The notes: a model not told the origin generated them from the letters alone. 64,000 nt of DNA from Rodentibacter genomosp. 2 (GCA_001999425.1 MLHP01000013.1:1-64000); one strand, 5' to 3'. Shown: positions 19,412-29,052, counted from the stretch's first letter. A program made the numbers and translations.

Positions 19412-19439
19412 ATTTCGCATAATGTATATTATGTTAAAT
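19412..19439 (+). other. dif: dif site (XerC/XerD recombination site)
   Basis: 28 bases in the E. coli layout: XerC arm ATTTCGCATAA, spacer TGTATA, XerD arm TTATGTTAAAT. The spacer and XerD arm equal those of E. coli dif, and the XerC arm differs only in its first four or five bases. The site resolves chromosome dimers at the terminus and is the usual target of XerCD-dependent filamentous phages, so it also serves as the prophage attachment site. Confidence 0.92.
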
Positions 19440-19661
19440 AAAATATAAAAATGGAGTCACTTTTTTTAAAAAAAGTTATCTTTCTATGCTTTTTTATTCT
19501 GATAAGATTAGAAACTTTAATTTCAAGTTATTTAAGATATAAAATTGATGGAGATTTTTCATTGGTATTGAATTCTAAAATTCAATAATTAAATGAGAAT
19601 AATTTATTTTATTTTTCACTTTTAAAATTAATAGGTTACAAAGATAAAATCAAAATATATC

Positions 19662-19690
19662 TTGAAAATTCTCATTTATCTATTTAGAAT
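19662..19690 (+). promoter_or_regulatory. ftnA promoter
   Basis: TTGAAA (19662-19667), 17-base spacer, TAGAAT (19685-19690), 44 bases before the ftnA start. The nine-base sequence ATTCTCATT inside the spacer (19668-19676) is the exact inverse of AATGAGAAT at 19592-19600, a possible two-site operator. Confidence 0.6.
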
Positions 19691-19733
19691 GTGTTGGTTC
19701 ATTATTTATTGATCAAACGGAAAGGAGTTAGTT

Positions 19734-20219
19734 ATGCTGAATCAAGCAATTACAGATAGATTAAACGAACAAATTAACTTAGAGTTCTACTCTTCCAATG
19801 TTTATCTACAAATGAGTGCATGGTGTTCAAAGCATGGTTATGAAGGTGCTGCGGCCTTTTTACTTCGTCATGCAGACGAAGAGCTAGAACATATGCATAA
19901 ATTATTCCAGTATGTAAGTGAGACCAGCGGTATGCCACTTTTGGGTAAAATTGAAGCACCGAAAAACGATTACTCATCACTAAAAGAGGTATTCGAAATT
20001 ACGTTAGAACACGAAAAACTTGTCACTGCAAAAATTAATGAATTAGTTGAGGTAACTTTTGCAAATAAAGACTACTCTACATTTAATTTCTTGCAATGGT
20101 ATGTGGCTGAACAACATGAAGAAGAAAAATTATTTAATAGTATTATTGATAAATTTAATTTAGTCGGACAAGATGGGCGTGGTTTATATTTTGTCGATCG
20201 TGATTTGGCAACTTTATAA
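19734..20219 (+). CDS. ftnA: Ferritin FtnA
   Basis: 161 residues, four-helix ferritin. The ferroxidase ligands are recognisable in [14 protein letters not shown] (Glu), [11 protein letters not shown] (Glu, His) and the [11 protein letters not shown] block. It oxidises Fe2+ and stores it as ferric mineral in a 24-subunit shell in the cytoplasm. It has a strong GGAGTTAG-type Shine-Dalgarno sequence and a good promoter and is followed 17 bases later by a paralogue, so the shell is probably mixed. It is the first chromosomal gene after dif. Confidence 0.93.
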   Translation: MLNQAITDRLNEQINLEFYSSNVYLQMSAWCSKHGYEGAAAFLLRHADEELEHMHKLFQYVSETSGMPLLGKIEAPKNDYSSLKEVFEITLEHEKLVTAKINELVEVTFANKDYSTFNFLQWYVAEQHEEEKLFNSIIDKFNLVGQDGRGLYFVDRDLATL

Positions 20220-20236
20220 TAGATAGGAGATATAAA

Positions 20237-20737
20237 ATGTTATCAACAAATGTCGTAAAACTATTGAATGAGCAAATGAATTTGGAATTTTATTCTTCTA
20301 ATTTGTATCTTCAAATGAGTGCATGGTGTGAGCAGCAAGGTTTTGAAGGTACAGCTAAATTCTTATCTGCGCATGCGGCAGAAGAAATGCAGCATATGCG
20401 CAAATTATTTACTTATTTAAATGAGACCGGTGCATTAGCTATTATTTCTGCGATTGAAGCACCACCACACGAATATAAATCACTAAAAGAAGTGATTGAA
20501 ATTACTTATCAACATGAAAAATTAATTACCGGTAAAATTAATGAATTAGTAGGTCTTACTTTTGAAGAAAAAGACTACTCAGCGTTTAATTTCTTACAAT
20601 GGTATGTAGCTGAACAACACGAAGAAGAAAAACTTTTTAGCAGCATTTTAGATAAATTAAATCTTCTTGGTGAGGATGGTAAAGGTTTGTTCTTAATTGA
20701 TAAAGATTTAGGTAATCTTGCAGGTTCGGAAAGCTAG
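20237..20737 (+). CDS. ftnB: Ferritin FtnB
   Basis: 166 residues, paralogue of the preceding ferritin, with the same ligand blocks ([36 protein letters not shown]). The gene has its own Shine-Dalgarno sequence (AGGAGATA) and is co-transcribed with ftnA. It ends in a hairpin terminator shared with the convergent moa operon. Confidence 0.92.
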   Translation: MLSTNVVKLLNEQMNLEFYSSNLYLQMSAWCEQQGFEGTAKFLSAHAAEEMQHMRKLFTYLNETGALAIISAIEAPPHEYKSLKEVIEITYQHEKLITGKINELVGLTFEEKDYSAFNFLQWYVAEQHEEEKLFSSILDKLNLLGEDGKGLFLIDKDLGNLAGSES

Positions 20738-20750
20738 AATGATTTAATTG

Positions 20751-20775
20751 AAAAGCTCGGTTTCCCGAGCTTTTT
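20751..20775. terminator. Two-way terminator between ftnB and moaE
   Basis: Perfect ten-base stem AAAGCTCGG/CCGAGCTTT with a short T loop, flanked by A's and T's, so it can act on both convergent transcripts. Confidence 0.85.
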
Positions 20776-20779
20776 AGTT

Positions 20780-21232
20780 TTACCACTTTTCTACCGCTGT
20801 TTTATCTGAATCTCTCACTTCAATCCAGCGCTCTCCCCTGTTGGTCTGCTCTTTTTTCCAAAATGGTGCTTTTGATTTAAGATAATCCATAATAAATTCA
20901 TTAGCCCGATAAGCCTCGCCACGATGTGCCGAGGCCACACCAACCAAGACGATCTCATCGCCGGTATGTAATACTCCAACACGATGAATAACTGCTATCC
21001 GCTGAATATCCCAACGTTGTTTAGCTTCCGATACAATTTCCTGCAATGCTTTTTCTGTCATAGCAGGATAATGTTCCAAATAAAGACTTGATATATCATC
21101 ACCTAAATTTAGATCTCGTACTTTTCCTACAAAAATAACGACTGCCCCAACGGAGTATTGTTCTGAAAGCCATTGGTAAACTGCATTTTGATCAAATTCC
21201 TCTTCTTGCACAGAAATCCGGATATTGTTCAC
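20780..21232 (-). CDS. moaE: Molybdopterin synthase large subunit MoaE
   Basis: 150 residues, the family length. The catalytic stretch with the conserved lysines is near the C-terminus (YLKSKAPFWKKEQ), and HRGEAYRANEFIMD is also typical. MoaE dimers take sulfur from MoaD thiocarboxylate to turn cPMP into molybdopterin. Last gene of moaA-moaC-moaD-moaE on the minus strand, four bases from moaD. Confidence 0.95.
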   Translation of the reverse strand: MNNIRISVQEEEFDQNAVYQWLSEQYSVGAVVIFVGKVRDLNLGDDISSLYLEHYPAMTEKALQEIVSEAKQRWDIQRIAVIHRVGVLHTGDEIVLVGVASAHRGEAYRANEFIMDYLKSKAPFWKKEQTNRGERWIEVRDSDKTAVEKW

Positions 21233-21236
21233 GCTG

Positions 21237-21482
21237 TTATCCTCCTGTTACCGGAGGAAAAAAAGCAATTTCATCACCGGATTTGACCGCACTTTCAAGC
21301 GGACTTAAAGTTTGATTAATCGCGACAAGTAATTTTTCTTTTTCTAATGCTAACTTCCATTTATCGCCTTTTAGAGAAAGGTGCCGACGTATGGCTTCTG
21401 CACTCGCAAACTCTCCTTCCAGCTCAATTCCATCCTGTCCAATAATTTCACGTGTCTGACCAAAAAATAATACATGTATCAT
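21237..21482 (-). CDS. moaD: Molybdopterin synthase small subunit MoaD
   Basis: 81 residues, ubiquitin-like, ending FFPPVTGG; the C-terminal Gly-Gly is adenylated and converted to thiocarboxylate. The start codon follows the moaC stop with no gap, which suggests coupled translation. A USS (21286-21294) is inside the gene. Confidence 0.95.
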   Translation of the reverse strand: MIHVLFFGQTREIIGQDGIELEGEFASAEAIRRHLSLKGDKWKLALEKEKLLVAINQTLSPLESAVKSGDEIAFFPPVTGG

Positions 21483-21962
21483 CTATTTCTCCGTTAAAAA
21501 ATGACCTGATTTTCCACCGCTCTTTTCAAGTAAGCGAACTTGCGAAATAACAATATCTTTTTGTATTGCTTTACACATATCATAAATGGTCAGTGCGGCT
21601 ACACTTGCTGCTGTTAGAGCTTCCATTTCTACCCCAGTTTTTCCAGTGAGTTTACAAAGGGATTCAATACGAATTTGGTTTGTTTCAATCAGAGGTTCTA
21701 GGCTTATTTCTACTTTTGAAAGGAGTAAAGGATGACATAATGGAATCAGTTCCCAAGTACGTTTTGCGGCTTGAATGCCTGCAATACGTGCAGTAGCAAA
21801 TACATCACCCTTATGATGTTGCCCGTTTAGAATCATACTTAATGTTTCTTGTGACATGGTCACCAGGGCTTCGGCACGCGCCTCGCGTATGCTTTCGGTT
21901 TTGCAGGATACGTCTACCATATTGGCTTCACCCTGACTATTGATATGAGTAAATGTTGTCAT
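21483..21962 (-). CDS. moaC: Cyclic pyranopterin monophosphate synthase MoaC
   Basis: 159 residues. Conserved blocks [15 protein letters not shown] (substrate binding) and [22 protein letters not shown] are present. It converts the MoaA product to cPMP. It abuts moaD; a USS (21969-21977) separates it from moaA. Confidence 0.95.
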   Translation of the reverse strand: MTTFTHINSQGEANMVDVSCKTESIREARAEALVTMSQETLSMILNGQHHKGDVFATARIAGIQAAKRTWELIPLCHPLLLSKVEISLEPLIETNQIRIESLCKLTGKTGVEMEALTAASVAALTIYDMCKAIQKDIVISQVRLLEKSGGKSGHFLTEK

Positions 21963-22001
21963 AATTAAAAGTGCGGTTAATTTTGAAAAAGTTTTGGAGT
22001 T

Positions 22002-23015
22002 TTATCCGCCAATTGAGGCAAGGTGGTTACGCACACCACTATCACCTTGGTGTAAATAATGGTGTTCACGTTTACTTTGTAAGGCGGCGAAAATTCGAGC
22101 TTGTAAAAGTGATTGATGTTCATTGGATTGTAATAAATCACGCAATTCAATGCCTTCTTCACCAAATAAACAAAGGTGCAATTTTCCTTTTGAGGATACC
22201 CTTAAGCGATTGCAGCTCGCACAAAAGTTCTTTTCATAAGGCATAATTAAACCGATTTCTCCCTTATAATCAGGATGTTTAAATACCTTTGCAGGCCCGT
22301 CCGTTAGAGATTTTCGCTGTTGTTGCCAACCTTGAGCGATTAACTTATCGGCAAGAACTTTCCCAGAAATATGATAGCGATGGAAAAAATTATCCATCTC
22401 TCCTGTTTGCATCAGCTCAATAAAACGCATTTGAATCGGACGGGTTTTCACCCATGCGAGAAATTGATTAAATTCAATATCATTTAAATTTTTCATTAAT
22501 ACCGAATTAACCTTGATTTTCTCATAGCCTACTTCAAAAGCACGTTCAATTCCACGCATGATTTCTTCAAATTTATTAATACCGGTAATTTGCTGAAACA
22601 TTTTGGGGTCGAGGCTATCCACGCTCACATTAATGGAAGTAATACCCGCGCGTTTCCAAGCATCGACATCTTTCGCCATACGATAACCGTTTGTGGTCAA
22701 CGCAATTTGATTGATACCTTCGATTTGGGCAATATTTTCGGCAATCGCAAGAAAATCTTTACGTAAAGTCGGTTCACCACCGGTTAAACGGATCTTTTTC
22801 GTCCCCATATTGGCAAAAGCCTGTGCGACACGGCTAATTTCGCTTAATGTGAGAAAACTGGGTTTGTTTGCTTCCGGTTGATATCCGTTTGGTAAGCAAT
22901 AGTTACAACGGAAATTACATTGATCGGTAATCGATAGCCTTAAATAATAGTAGGTACGTTGGAATGCATCAACTAAACACGAGCCGCCTACGTTTTTTAT
23001 AGGAATTGATTGCAT
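22002..23015 (-). CDS. moaA: GTP 3',8-cyclase MoaA (radical SAM)
   Basis: 337 residues from ATG 23015. The open frame extends to 23159, but those 48 codons overlay the Moco-type leader RNA, so the internal start MQSIPIKNVGG is chosen. The radical-SAM cluster CNFRCNYC is near residue 30, the second cluster CASCNRLRVSSKGKLHLC is in the C-terminal third, and the protein ends with Gly-Gly, needed for activity. First step of molybdenum cofactor synthesis from GTP. Confidence 0.94.
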   Translation of the reverse strand: MQSIPIKNVGGSCLVDAFQRTYYYLRLSITDQCNFRCNYCLPNGYQPEANKPSFLTLSEISRVAQAFANMGTKKIRLTGGEPTLRKDFLAIAENIAQIEGINQIALTTNGYRMAKDVDAWKRAGITSINVSVDSLDPKMFQQITGINKFEEIMRGIERAFEVGYEKIKVNSVLMKNLNDIEFNQFLAWVKTRPIQMRFIELMQTGEMDNFFHRYHISGKVLADKLIAQGWQQQRKSLTDGPAKVFKHPDYKGEIGLIMPYEKNFCASCNRLRVSSKGKLHLCLFGEEGIELRDLLQSNEHQSLLQARIFAALQSKREHHYLHQGDSGVRNHLASIGG

Positions 23016-23140
23016 GAGACACCTTTCTAAAATGGAGAGGACAAGCCGTTTCCAGCTTATCCCTGAATAACAAACATCGTTATTGGCATTGCCGTCATAT
23101 TCTGCTTGGGAACTTAGACTAAACAAGCTCGGAGTTATGC
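23016..23140 (-). ncRNA. Moco RNA motif (riboswitch-like leader of moaA)
   Basis: Read on the minus strand, the leader opens with CTCCGAGC, contains CCCAAGCAGAATATGACGGC, GGCAATGCC and AAACGGCTTGTCCTC, and ends GAAAGGTGTCTCATG. The last block matches the E. coli moaA leader (GGAAAGGTGTACATGG), the ribosome-binding part of the Moco motif. Expected function: reduce moa expression when molybdenum cofactor is plentiful. Recognised by eye; no covariance model was run. Confidence 0.72.
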
Positions 23141-23251
23141 GATAAAATGTTTTCGGCATTTTAAAAGATTCTTGTTGAAAAACGCAATGAATTCATTTGA
23201 ACTTCGCTGCAAATTCAGTAAATTCCTTTAAATTTATTATGTAAAAAAATA

Positions 23252-23257
23252 TATAAT
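23252..23257 (+). promoter_or_regulatory. Possible -10 element for yvcK
   Basis: TATAAT at 23252-23257, 38 bases before the start codon. The matching -35 is poor. Confidence 0.35.
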
Positions 23258-23294
23258 GACTAATAAGTTAATTAATTTTAGGTAGAAAAATTCC

Positions 23295-24230
23295 ATGTCA
23301 GATTTCATCCCACTGAATCAATATCAATATTTAAATGATCTACGCATTGTCGCTATTGGCGGCGGGCACGGTTTAGGGCGGGTAATGTCTGCGTTGAGTT
23401 TTATGAAAGAACGACTAACCGGTATCGTTACCACCACGGATAATGGCGGCTCAACTGGTCGCATTCGTTTACAGCAAGGCGGGATTGCTTGGGGTGATCT
23501 GCGAAATTGTTTAAACCAAATCATTACTGAACCGAGTACCGCCTCGGCCTTATTTGAATATCGTTTTAGCGGTCAAGGAGAATTGTCAGGCCATAACTTG
23601 GGTAATCTAATGCTAAAAGCGCTCGAAAATATGCATGTTCGTCCGCTTGATGGTGTAAACCTCATTCGAGATTTATTACGCGTTAAATCCTATTTAATTC
23701 CTATGTCTGAAAGCCCCGTTCATCTTGCCGCAAGCCTTGGCACAGGATCCAGTATTGTAGGTGAAGTGAGTATTGATAATTTAACCGAAACACCACAATC
23801 ATTATTTCTTATTCCACTGGTTCAAGCAACACCGGAAGCCATTCAAGCAATTGAGCGGGCTGATGTTATTTTATTCGGTCCGGGAAGTTTCTTAACCAGT
23901 ATTATGCCTCCTCTGCTTTTATCTGATATTGGTAGCGCAATTCGCACAAGTATGGCGAAAAAAATTTTTATTGATAATTTAGGCATAGAATTAGGTACTG
24001 CTGCTACCCTTTCTTTAGCTGAACGTATTCACTGGATTCATCATACCGTCGGTGCAACTATTCTTGACGGGGTGATTACGCCTATACAAGAAAAAAGTGC
24101 GGTCAATATTTCAAACATTTCCTCCGTAAAAATACTTGAAAAACGCTTGAACGCGGATGATATCAGTTACCGCCACGATCGAACATTGTTGGCAAAAGCC
24201 ATTGATGAAATGTTGGAAGAACTAAATTAA
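23295..24230 (+). CDS. yvcK: YvcK/YbhK family (CofD-like) protein
   Basis: 311 residues. It starts with the nucleotide-sugar binding pattern IVAIGGGHGLGRVMSAL, followed by TTDNGGSTGRIR and WGDLRNCLNQI, the signature of the GlmR/YvcK branch of the CofD-like fold. In Bacillus this family binds UDP-GlcNAc and controls carbon flux to cell-wall precursors; in E. coli the homologue YbhK lies beside moaA, as it does here (divergent). A true CofD lactyl-transferase role is unlikely because no F420 genes are seen. A USS lies inside (24095-24103). Confidence 0.85.
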   Translation: MSDFIPLNQYQYLNDLRIVAIGGGHGLGRVMSALSFMKERLTGIVTTTDNGGSTGRIRLQQGGIAWGDLRNCLNQIITEPSTASALFEYRFSGQGELSGHNLGNLMLKALENMHVRPLDGVNLIRDLLRVKSYLIPMSESPVHLAASLGTGSSIVGEVSIDNLTETPQSLFLIPLVQATPEAIQAIERADVILFGPGSFLTSIMPPLLLSDIGSAIRTSMAKKIFIDNLGIELGTAATLSLAERIHWIHHTVGATILDGVITPIQEKSAVNISNISSVKILEKRLNADDISYRHDRTLLAKAIDEMLEELN

Positions 24231-24232
24231 GT

Positions 24233-24268
24233 TTAACCGCACAATTTAAACGTAAAAAGTGCGGTCAA
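24233..24268. terminator. Two-way terminator made of opposed USS-like arms
   Basis: TTAACCGCAC and GTGCGGTCAA form the stem, the second arm being a perfect USS (24257-24265). It lies between convergent yvcK and thiI. Confidence 0.75.
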
Positions 24269-24276
24269 TATTGCGA

Positions 24277-25728
24277 TTATTTTGTCACAAATACATAAAC
24301 ATTGGTGAAACCGCTTTCTTTCAAATATAAGGCTTGTAGCTTGCTCATCACGCCTCGCTCACAATACAACATATAATTTTTGCTTTGGTCAAGCGAGCTA
24401 AATTGTGACGAAAGTTTATAAAACGGCATTTGGATGACTTCGTAACGATCCGATTTAAACGGCTTTTCATCGGTTTCTTCGGGGCTACGAATATCTAAAA
24501 TAATGTCGTTTTCACCTAACTCTGAAGCGGTATCAACTGCTACAACTTCTTTTTCCGTTTCTTCTGCGATTTGACGAATATCTAAATATTGCGCATTTTG
24601 TACCGCACTTTCTAAAATATCGAAATTAAAATTGCCTTCTTCCGTCAGGATTTTCTCACGCACGGCTTTAATAGTTGGATTTTTTGAAATAACGCCACAA
24701 AATTCCGGCATAGATTTTGCAATATCATCGGTGCCGATTTGTTTTGCCATCGCAATAATTTGTTCTTTATCATGAGTGATAAGCGGGCGTAACACCAAAG
24801 CATCGGCAGCTTCATCAATCAAGCGTAAATTGGTTAAAGTTTGACTGGATACTTGTCCCAGTGCTTCACCGGTCACAATGGCTTCAATGTTAAAACGCGC
24901 CGCCACCTTACTTGCTGCCCGTACCATCATACGTTTTAAAATTACCCCCATTTGGCCATTATCAACTTTTTCTAAAATTTCGCCGACAACGCGTTCAAAA
25001 TTGATCGCAATAAAACGTACTTTATGAGAGGCGCTATAACGTTGCCAAATATGATAAGCCATTTGTTTTACGCCAATTTCATGCGCTGCACCGCCAAGAT
25101 TAAAGAAACAATAATGCACACGTGAACCTCGGCGAACCAACATATAACTTGATACGCCGGAATCAAACCCACCGGAAATCAACGACAGCACATCTTCCTG
25201 TGTACCAATCGGATAGCCGCCTATACCAACATGACGGGCCTTAATCAACATCATTTTGTCATCTTCAATATCAATACGCACGGTAACATCAGGATTTTTT
25301 AACCGTACTTTTGCGCTTTCAATATGTTGATTTAAACCGCCGCCAATATAACGCTCTGCCTCAATAGAGCTGAATTTATGCTTACCTTTACGTTTTACCC
25401 GAACACAAAACGTCTTGTTTTGAAGTTGTTCTTTGACATCGGCAAGCGTGAGTTCAAAAATGTGGTGTAAATCGGTGAACGGCTTTTCTTCCACTTCCAA
25501 AAAATGATGAATGCCAGGAATACGTTGCAATAATGTAATTAATTCTTCACTATTCATTTCATTTTTTGACCGCACTTCAATGTAATCCCAGTGGCGTACC
25601 ACAGCGGTTTCTTCATCATATTTTTGGAGAATATTGCGAATGTTACTGGTGAGAATTTTGGCGAAACGCTTACGCACGGTTTCGCTTTTAATCATAATTT
25701 CAGGGAAAAGTTTAACAATAAATTTCAT
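24277..25728 (-). CDS. thiI: tRNA 4-thiouridine synthetase ThiI
   Basis: 483 residues, full length, with the four parts in order: NFLD/THUMP domain (about 1-165), PP-loop ATPase ([15 protein letters not shown] near residue 185), and a C-terminal rhodanese domain with the active cysteine in [10 protein letters not shown]. It makes s4U8 in tRNA and supplies sulfur for thiamine thiazole in some bacteria. The enzyme takes sulfur from a cysteine desulfurase. Two USS lie in the gene. Confidence 0.95.
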   Translation of the reverse strand: MKFIVKLFPEIMIKSETVRKRFAKILTSNIRNILQKYDEETAVVRHWDYIEVRSKNEMNSEELITLLQRIPGIHHFLEVEEKPFTDLHHIFELTLADVKEQLQNKTFCVRVKRKGKHKFSSIEAERYIGGGLNQHIESAKVRLKNPDVTVRIDIEDDKMMLIKARHVGIGGYPIGTQEDVLSLISGGFDSGVSSYMLVRRGSRVHYCFFNLGGAAHEIGVKQMAYHIWQRYSASHKVRFIAINFERVVGEILEKVDNGQMGVILKRMMVRAASKVAARFNIEAIVTGEALGQVSSQTLTNLRLIDEAADALVLRPLITHDKEQIIAMAKQIGTDDIAKSMPEFCGVISKNPTIKAVREKILTEEGNFNFDILESAVQNAQYLDIRQIAEETEKEVVAVDTASELGENDIILDIRSPEETDEKPFKSDRYEVIQMPFYKLSSQFSSLDQSKNYMLYCERGVMSKLQALYLKESGFTNVYVFVTK

Positions 25729-25896
25729 AGGAATAGAATTTGATGAAAAATGGCGGATATTTTACGCAAAGCGAAAGAAAAGTCCACAAAGCAAAATCAA
25801 ATGCGATTTTCTCATGCGTGTTTTTTTGAAATAAAACTTTAACATCCGATAAAATAAAGTAAAATGTCGCATATTTTCCATAAAAAGGAACACGAA

Positions 25897-26136
25897 ATGG
25901 CTCGCAAAGCGGTAGCTTCACAAGATTTTGAAACCACCTTAATGCAATTGGAAAACATTGTTTCTCGTTTAGAAAGTGGTGAATTGCCTTTAGAAGAAGC
26001 ATTAAAAGAATTTGAACAGGGAATAAAATTGGCACAGTTAGGACAAGAACGCTTACAGCAGGCAGAACAACGTATTCAAATTCTGTTGCAAAAAAGTGAA
26101 AACGCGCCTTTGAGTGATTACCAAGGAAGCGAGTAA
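25897..26136 (+). CDS. xseB: Exodeoxyribonuclease VII small subunit
   Basis: 79 residues from ATG 25897, which has a Shine-Dalgarno sequence (AAAAGGAAC). An upstream in-frame ATG (25864) adds 11 residues outside the family. The motif [26 protein letters not shown] is diagnostic (cited in part). It is the helical partner of XseA in ssDNA exonuclease VII. First gene of xseB-ispA-dxs, two bases from ispA. Confidence 0.93.
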   Translation: MARKAVASQDFETTLMQLENIVSRLESGELPLEEALKEFEQGIKLAQLGQERLQQAEQRIQILLQKSENAPLSDYQGSE

Positions 26137-26137
26137 A

Positions 26138-27028
26138 ATGAACCAATTTATACAACAATCTAAGGATGTTCAACAGCGGATTAATTTGTTTTTAGCAACG
26201 CAATTCGATGAGATTGAAAGCTACGGTGCGCCACTACGTGATGCAATGAAATACGGTCTATTACTAGGGGGAAAACGAGTCCGCCCTTTTTTAGTCTATG
26301 CAACGGGAAAAATGCTCGGTGCCAATGAACAATCTTTAGATTATGCGGCGGCTGCAATTGAAGCTATTCACGCCTATTCCTTAATTCATGATGATTTACC
26401 GGCAATGGATAATGATGATTTACGCCGGGGACATCCAACCTGTCATATTGCTTTTGATGAGGCCACGGCAATTCTAGCCGGTGACGCATTGCAAAGCTTT
26501 GCCTTTGATATTCTGACCCAAACTCCTCATATTTCGACAGAACAAAAATTAGCGTTAATTCAGCTTTTAGCTCGCGCATCCGGTGTACAAGGTATGTGTT
26601 TGGGGCAAAGTTTGGATTTAATTTCCGAACATCAACAAATCAGCCTTGAGGAACTCGAAATTATCCATCGTAATAAAACCGGTGCATTACTTACCGCAGC
26701 CCTAAAACTGGGTTTTATTTGTTCTCCCCATTTTGCCGATCGCTCATTAGAACAATCGCTAACGGGCTATGCTGAAGCGATTGGGCTAGCCTTTCAAGTA
26801 CAAGATGATATTTTAGACATTGAAGGCAACAGTGAAGAAATTGGTAAACGTGTCGGTTCGGATTTAACTTTGGGTAAAAATACTTACCCAAAACTACTAG
26901 GATTAGAGGGGGCAAAGAAAAAGGCACAGGATTTATACCAAACCGCATTATCCGAATTGGATAAAATCCCTTTTGATACCACCGCACTTCGTGCTTTGGC
27001 TAAATTTATTATTACAAGAAAAAATTAA
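26138..27028 (+). CDS. ispA: Farnesyl diphosphate synthase IspA
   Basis: 296 residues from ATG 26138, directly after the xseB stop. The two aspartate-rich motifs are DDLPAMDNDDLRRG and DDILDIEG. It condenses IPP with DMAPP and GPP to farnesyl diphosphate for ubiquinone, undecaprenyl and other isoprenoids. It lies with dxs, the first enzyme of the same pathway. A USS is at 26981-26989. Confidence 0.94.
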   Translation: MNQFIQQSKDVQQRINLFLATQFDEIESYGAPLRDAMKYGLLLGGKRVRPFLVYATGKMLGANEQSLDYAAAAIEAIHAYSLIHDDLPAMDNDDLRRGHPTCHIAFDEATAILAGDALQSFAFDILTQTPHISTEQKLALIQLLARASGVQGMCLGQSLDLISEHQQISLEELEIIHRNKTGALLTAALKLGFICSPHFADRSLEQSLTGYAEAIGLAFQVQDDILDIEGNSEEIGKRVGSDLTLGKNTYPKLLGLEGAKKKAQDLYQTALSELDKIPFDTTALRALAKFIITRKN

Positions 27029-27096
27029 TTGATACCGTGTCACAAATTGAGTAAAAAAAGTGCGGTTAATAATCATAAATTTTGGGAATGACTAAC

Positions 27097-28950
27097 ATGA
27101 ACAACTACCCTCTTTTATCCCTTATTAATTCACCGGAAGATTTGCGTCTTTTAAAGAAAAATCAACTACCACAACTTTGCCATGAATTACGCAGCTATCT
27201 TTTGGAATCTGTTAGTCAAAGCAGTGGTCATTTAGCTTCGGGGTTAGGCACGGTAGAACTTACCGTTGCATTACACTATGTGTACAAAACCCCATTCGAC
27301 CAACTCATTTGGGATGTTGGGCATCAGGCTTATCCTCATAAAATTCTCACCGGTCGCCGTGATCAAATGTCCACGATTCGTCAAAAAGACGGTATTCACC
27401 CTTTCCCTTGGCGTGAAGAAAGTGAATTTGATGTATTAAGCGTAGGGCACTCCTCTACTTCTATCAGCGCAGGATTAGGGATCGCCTTAGCGGCAGAACG
27501 CGAAAATGCGGGGCGTAAAACCGTATGTGTGATCGGAGATGGGGCAATCACCGCAGGTATGGCGTTTGAGGCATTAAACCATGCGGGTGCATTACACACG
27601 GATATGTTGGTTATTTTAAATGACAATGAGATGTCAATTTCAGAAAACGTAGGCGCGTTAAATAATCACTTGGCGCGTATTTTCTCCGGTTCACTCTACT
27701 CTACACTTCGTGATGGAAGTAAAAAAATCTTAGATAAAGTGCCGCCGGTTAAAAATTTTATGAAAAAAACCGAAGAACATATGAAAGGTGTAATGTTCTC
27801 CCCCGAAAGCACACTGTTTGAAGAACTCGGTTTTAACTATATCGGACCGGTGGATGGTCACAATATTGATGAACTTGTCGCAACACTCACCAATATGCGC
27901 AACCTCAAAGGACCACAATTTTTGCATATTAAAACCAAAAAAGGCAAAGGCTATGCCCCTGCGGAAAAAGACCCGATTGGTTTTCACGGCGTACCCAAAT
28001 TTGATCCGATTTGTGGCGAACTGCCAAAATCCAATGCAAAACCGACTTATTCTAAAATTTTTGGTGATTGGCTTTGTGAAATGGCAGAAAATGATCCAAA
28101 AATTATCGGCATAACACCGGCAATGCGGGAAGGTTCGGGAATGGTTGAATTTTCCCAACGCTTTCCGGAACAATATTTTGATGTTGCCATTGCGGAACAA
28201 CATGCAGTAACTTTTGCAGCCGGTTTGGCTATTGGAGGGTATAAACCCGTTGTCGCCATTTATTCTACTTTTTTACAACGTGCTTACGATCAATTAATTC
28301 ATGATGTAGCTATCCAAAATCTTCCGGTTTTATTTGCTATTGATCGTGCCGGTATCGTGGGAGCGGACGGACAAACCCACCAAGGTGCATTTGATTTAAG
28401 TTTTATGCGGTGTATTCCCAATATGATTATTATGACACCAAGTGATGAAAACGAATGCCGCCAAATGCTTTATACCGGATATAAATGCGGCAAACCGGCT
28501 GCGGTCCGTTATCCACGCGGCAATGCATTAGGTGTGGAATTAACGCCTCTGGAAATACAGCCTATCGGTAAAGCCCGTTTGATTCGGGAGGGCGAAAAAA
28601 TTGCTATCCTAAATTTTGGCACATTGCTACCTGCTGCTCTAGAAGTCGCTGAAAAATTAAATGCGACGGTGGTAGATATGCGTTTTGTGAAACCGATTGA
28701 TGTAAAAATGATTAATATCCTTGTACAAACCCACGGTTATTTAGTGACGTTAGAAGAAAATGCGATTCAAGGCGGGGCAGGATCAGCAGTAGCGGAAGTA
28801 TTAAATTCATCGGCAAAACCGACCGCACTTTTACAACTCGGCTTGCCTGACTACTTTATTCCACAAGGTTCACAACAAGAAATGTTGCACGAGTTAGGGT
28901 TAGATGCCGAAGGAATTGAGAGTCAAATTCTTGCCTTTACAAAAGGCTAG
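27097..28950 (+). CDS. dxs: 1-deoxy-D-xylulose-5-phosphate synthase
   Basis: 617 residues from ATG 27097 (Shine-Dalgarno GGGA at 27084-27087); ATG 27088 and TTG 27082 are less likely. The thiamine diphosphate motif is [18 protein letters not shown]...LNDN, and the transketolase-like blocks [13 protein letters not shown] and [13 protein letters not shown] are present. It joins pyruvate and glyceraldehyde 3-phosphate at the head of the MEP isoprenoid pathway. It is separated from ispA by a USS (27058-27066). Confidence 0.95.
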   Translation: MNNYPLLSLINSPEDLRLLKKNQLPQLCHELRSYLLESVSQSSGHLASGLGTVELTVALHYVYKTPFDQLIWDVGHQAYPHKILTGRRDQMSTIRQKDGIHPFPWREESEFDVLSVGHSSTSISAGLGIALAAERENAGRKTVCVIGDGAITAGMAFEALNHAGALHTDMLVILNDNEMSISENVGALNNHLARIFSGSLYSTLRDGSKKILDKVPPVKNFMKKTEEHMKGVMFSPESTLFEELGFNYIGPVDGHNIDELVATLTNMRNLKGPQFLHIKTKKGKGYAPAEKDPIGFHGVPKFDPICGELPKSNAKPTYSKIFGDWLCEMAENDPKIIGITPAMREGSGMVEFSQRFPEQYFDVAIAEQHAVTFAAGLAIGGYKPVVAIYSTFLQRAYDQLIHDVAIQNLPVLFAIDRAGIVGADGQTHQGAFDLSFMRCIPNMIIMTPSDENECRQMLYTGYKCGKPAAVRYPRGNALGVELTPLEIQPIGKARLIREGEKIAILNFGTLLPAALEVAEKLNATVVDMRFVKPIDVKMINILVQTHGYLVTLEENAIQGGAGSAVAEVLNSSAKPTALLQLGLPDYFIPQGSQQEMLHELGLDAEGIESQILAFTKG

Positions 28951-29031
28951 GTATTGATGAAATTTTTTAGTCATTTTTTTGAAAAAATGTGAACTAACTC
29001 ACAAAACAATAGTCTGATAAATTGCTAGTGC

Positions 29032-29052
29032 ACTGCATATTTGCAGTTTTTT
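29032..29052 (+). terminator. Candidate dxs terminator 1
   Basis: Six-base stem ACTGCA/TGCAGT with a four-base loop, followed by a T run. Confidence 0.55.

Larger units (their letters stand above)
12682..19439 (+). mobile_element. Filamentous-phage (inovirus) prophage next to dif
   Basis: About 6.7 kb with the inovirus gene order on the plus strand: replication protein (5' truncated), ssDNA-binding protein, small membrane proteins, major coat pVIII, terminator, adsorption protein pIII, pVI, pI/Zot ATPase, own secretin pIV, then a long non-coding segment. The right edge coincides with a dif site (19412-19439), as expected for phages that use host XerC/XerD. No second dif copy is visible at the left edge, which I set just after the sbcB terminator by elimination. 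No integrase, transposase or repressor gene is seen. Because gene II lacks its N-terminus, the element is probably a relic that cannot replicate, although its structural and export genes are intact. Confidence 0.88.

Noticed and set aside
19451-19588. Small open frame of 45 residues (MESLFLKKVIFLCFF...) just after dif
   Set aside because: No Shine-Dalgarno sequence, very AT-rich and no supporting context; probably chance in the ferritin upstream region.
23016-23159. N-terminal extension of MoaA
   Set aside because: The region fits the Moco leader RNA, and family members begin at the internal ATG.
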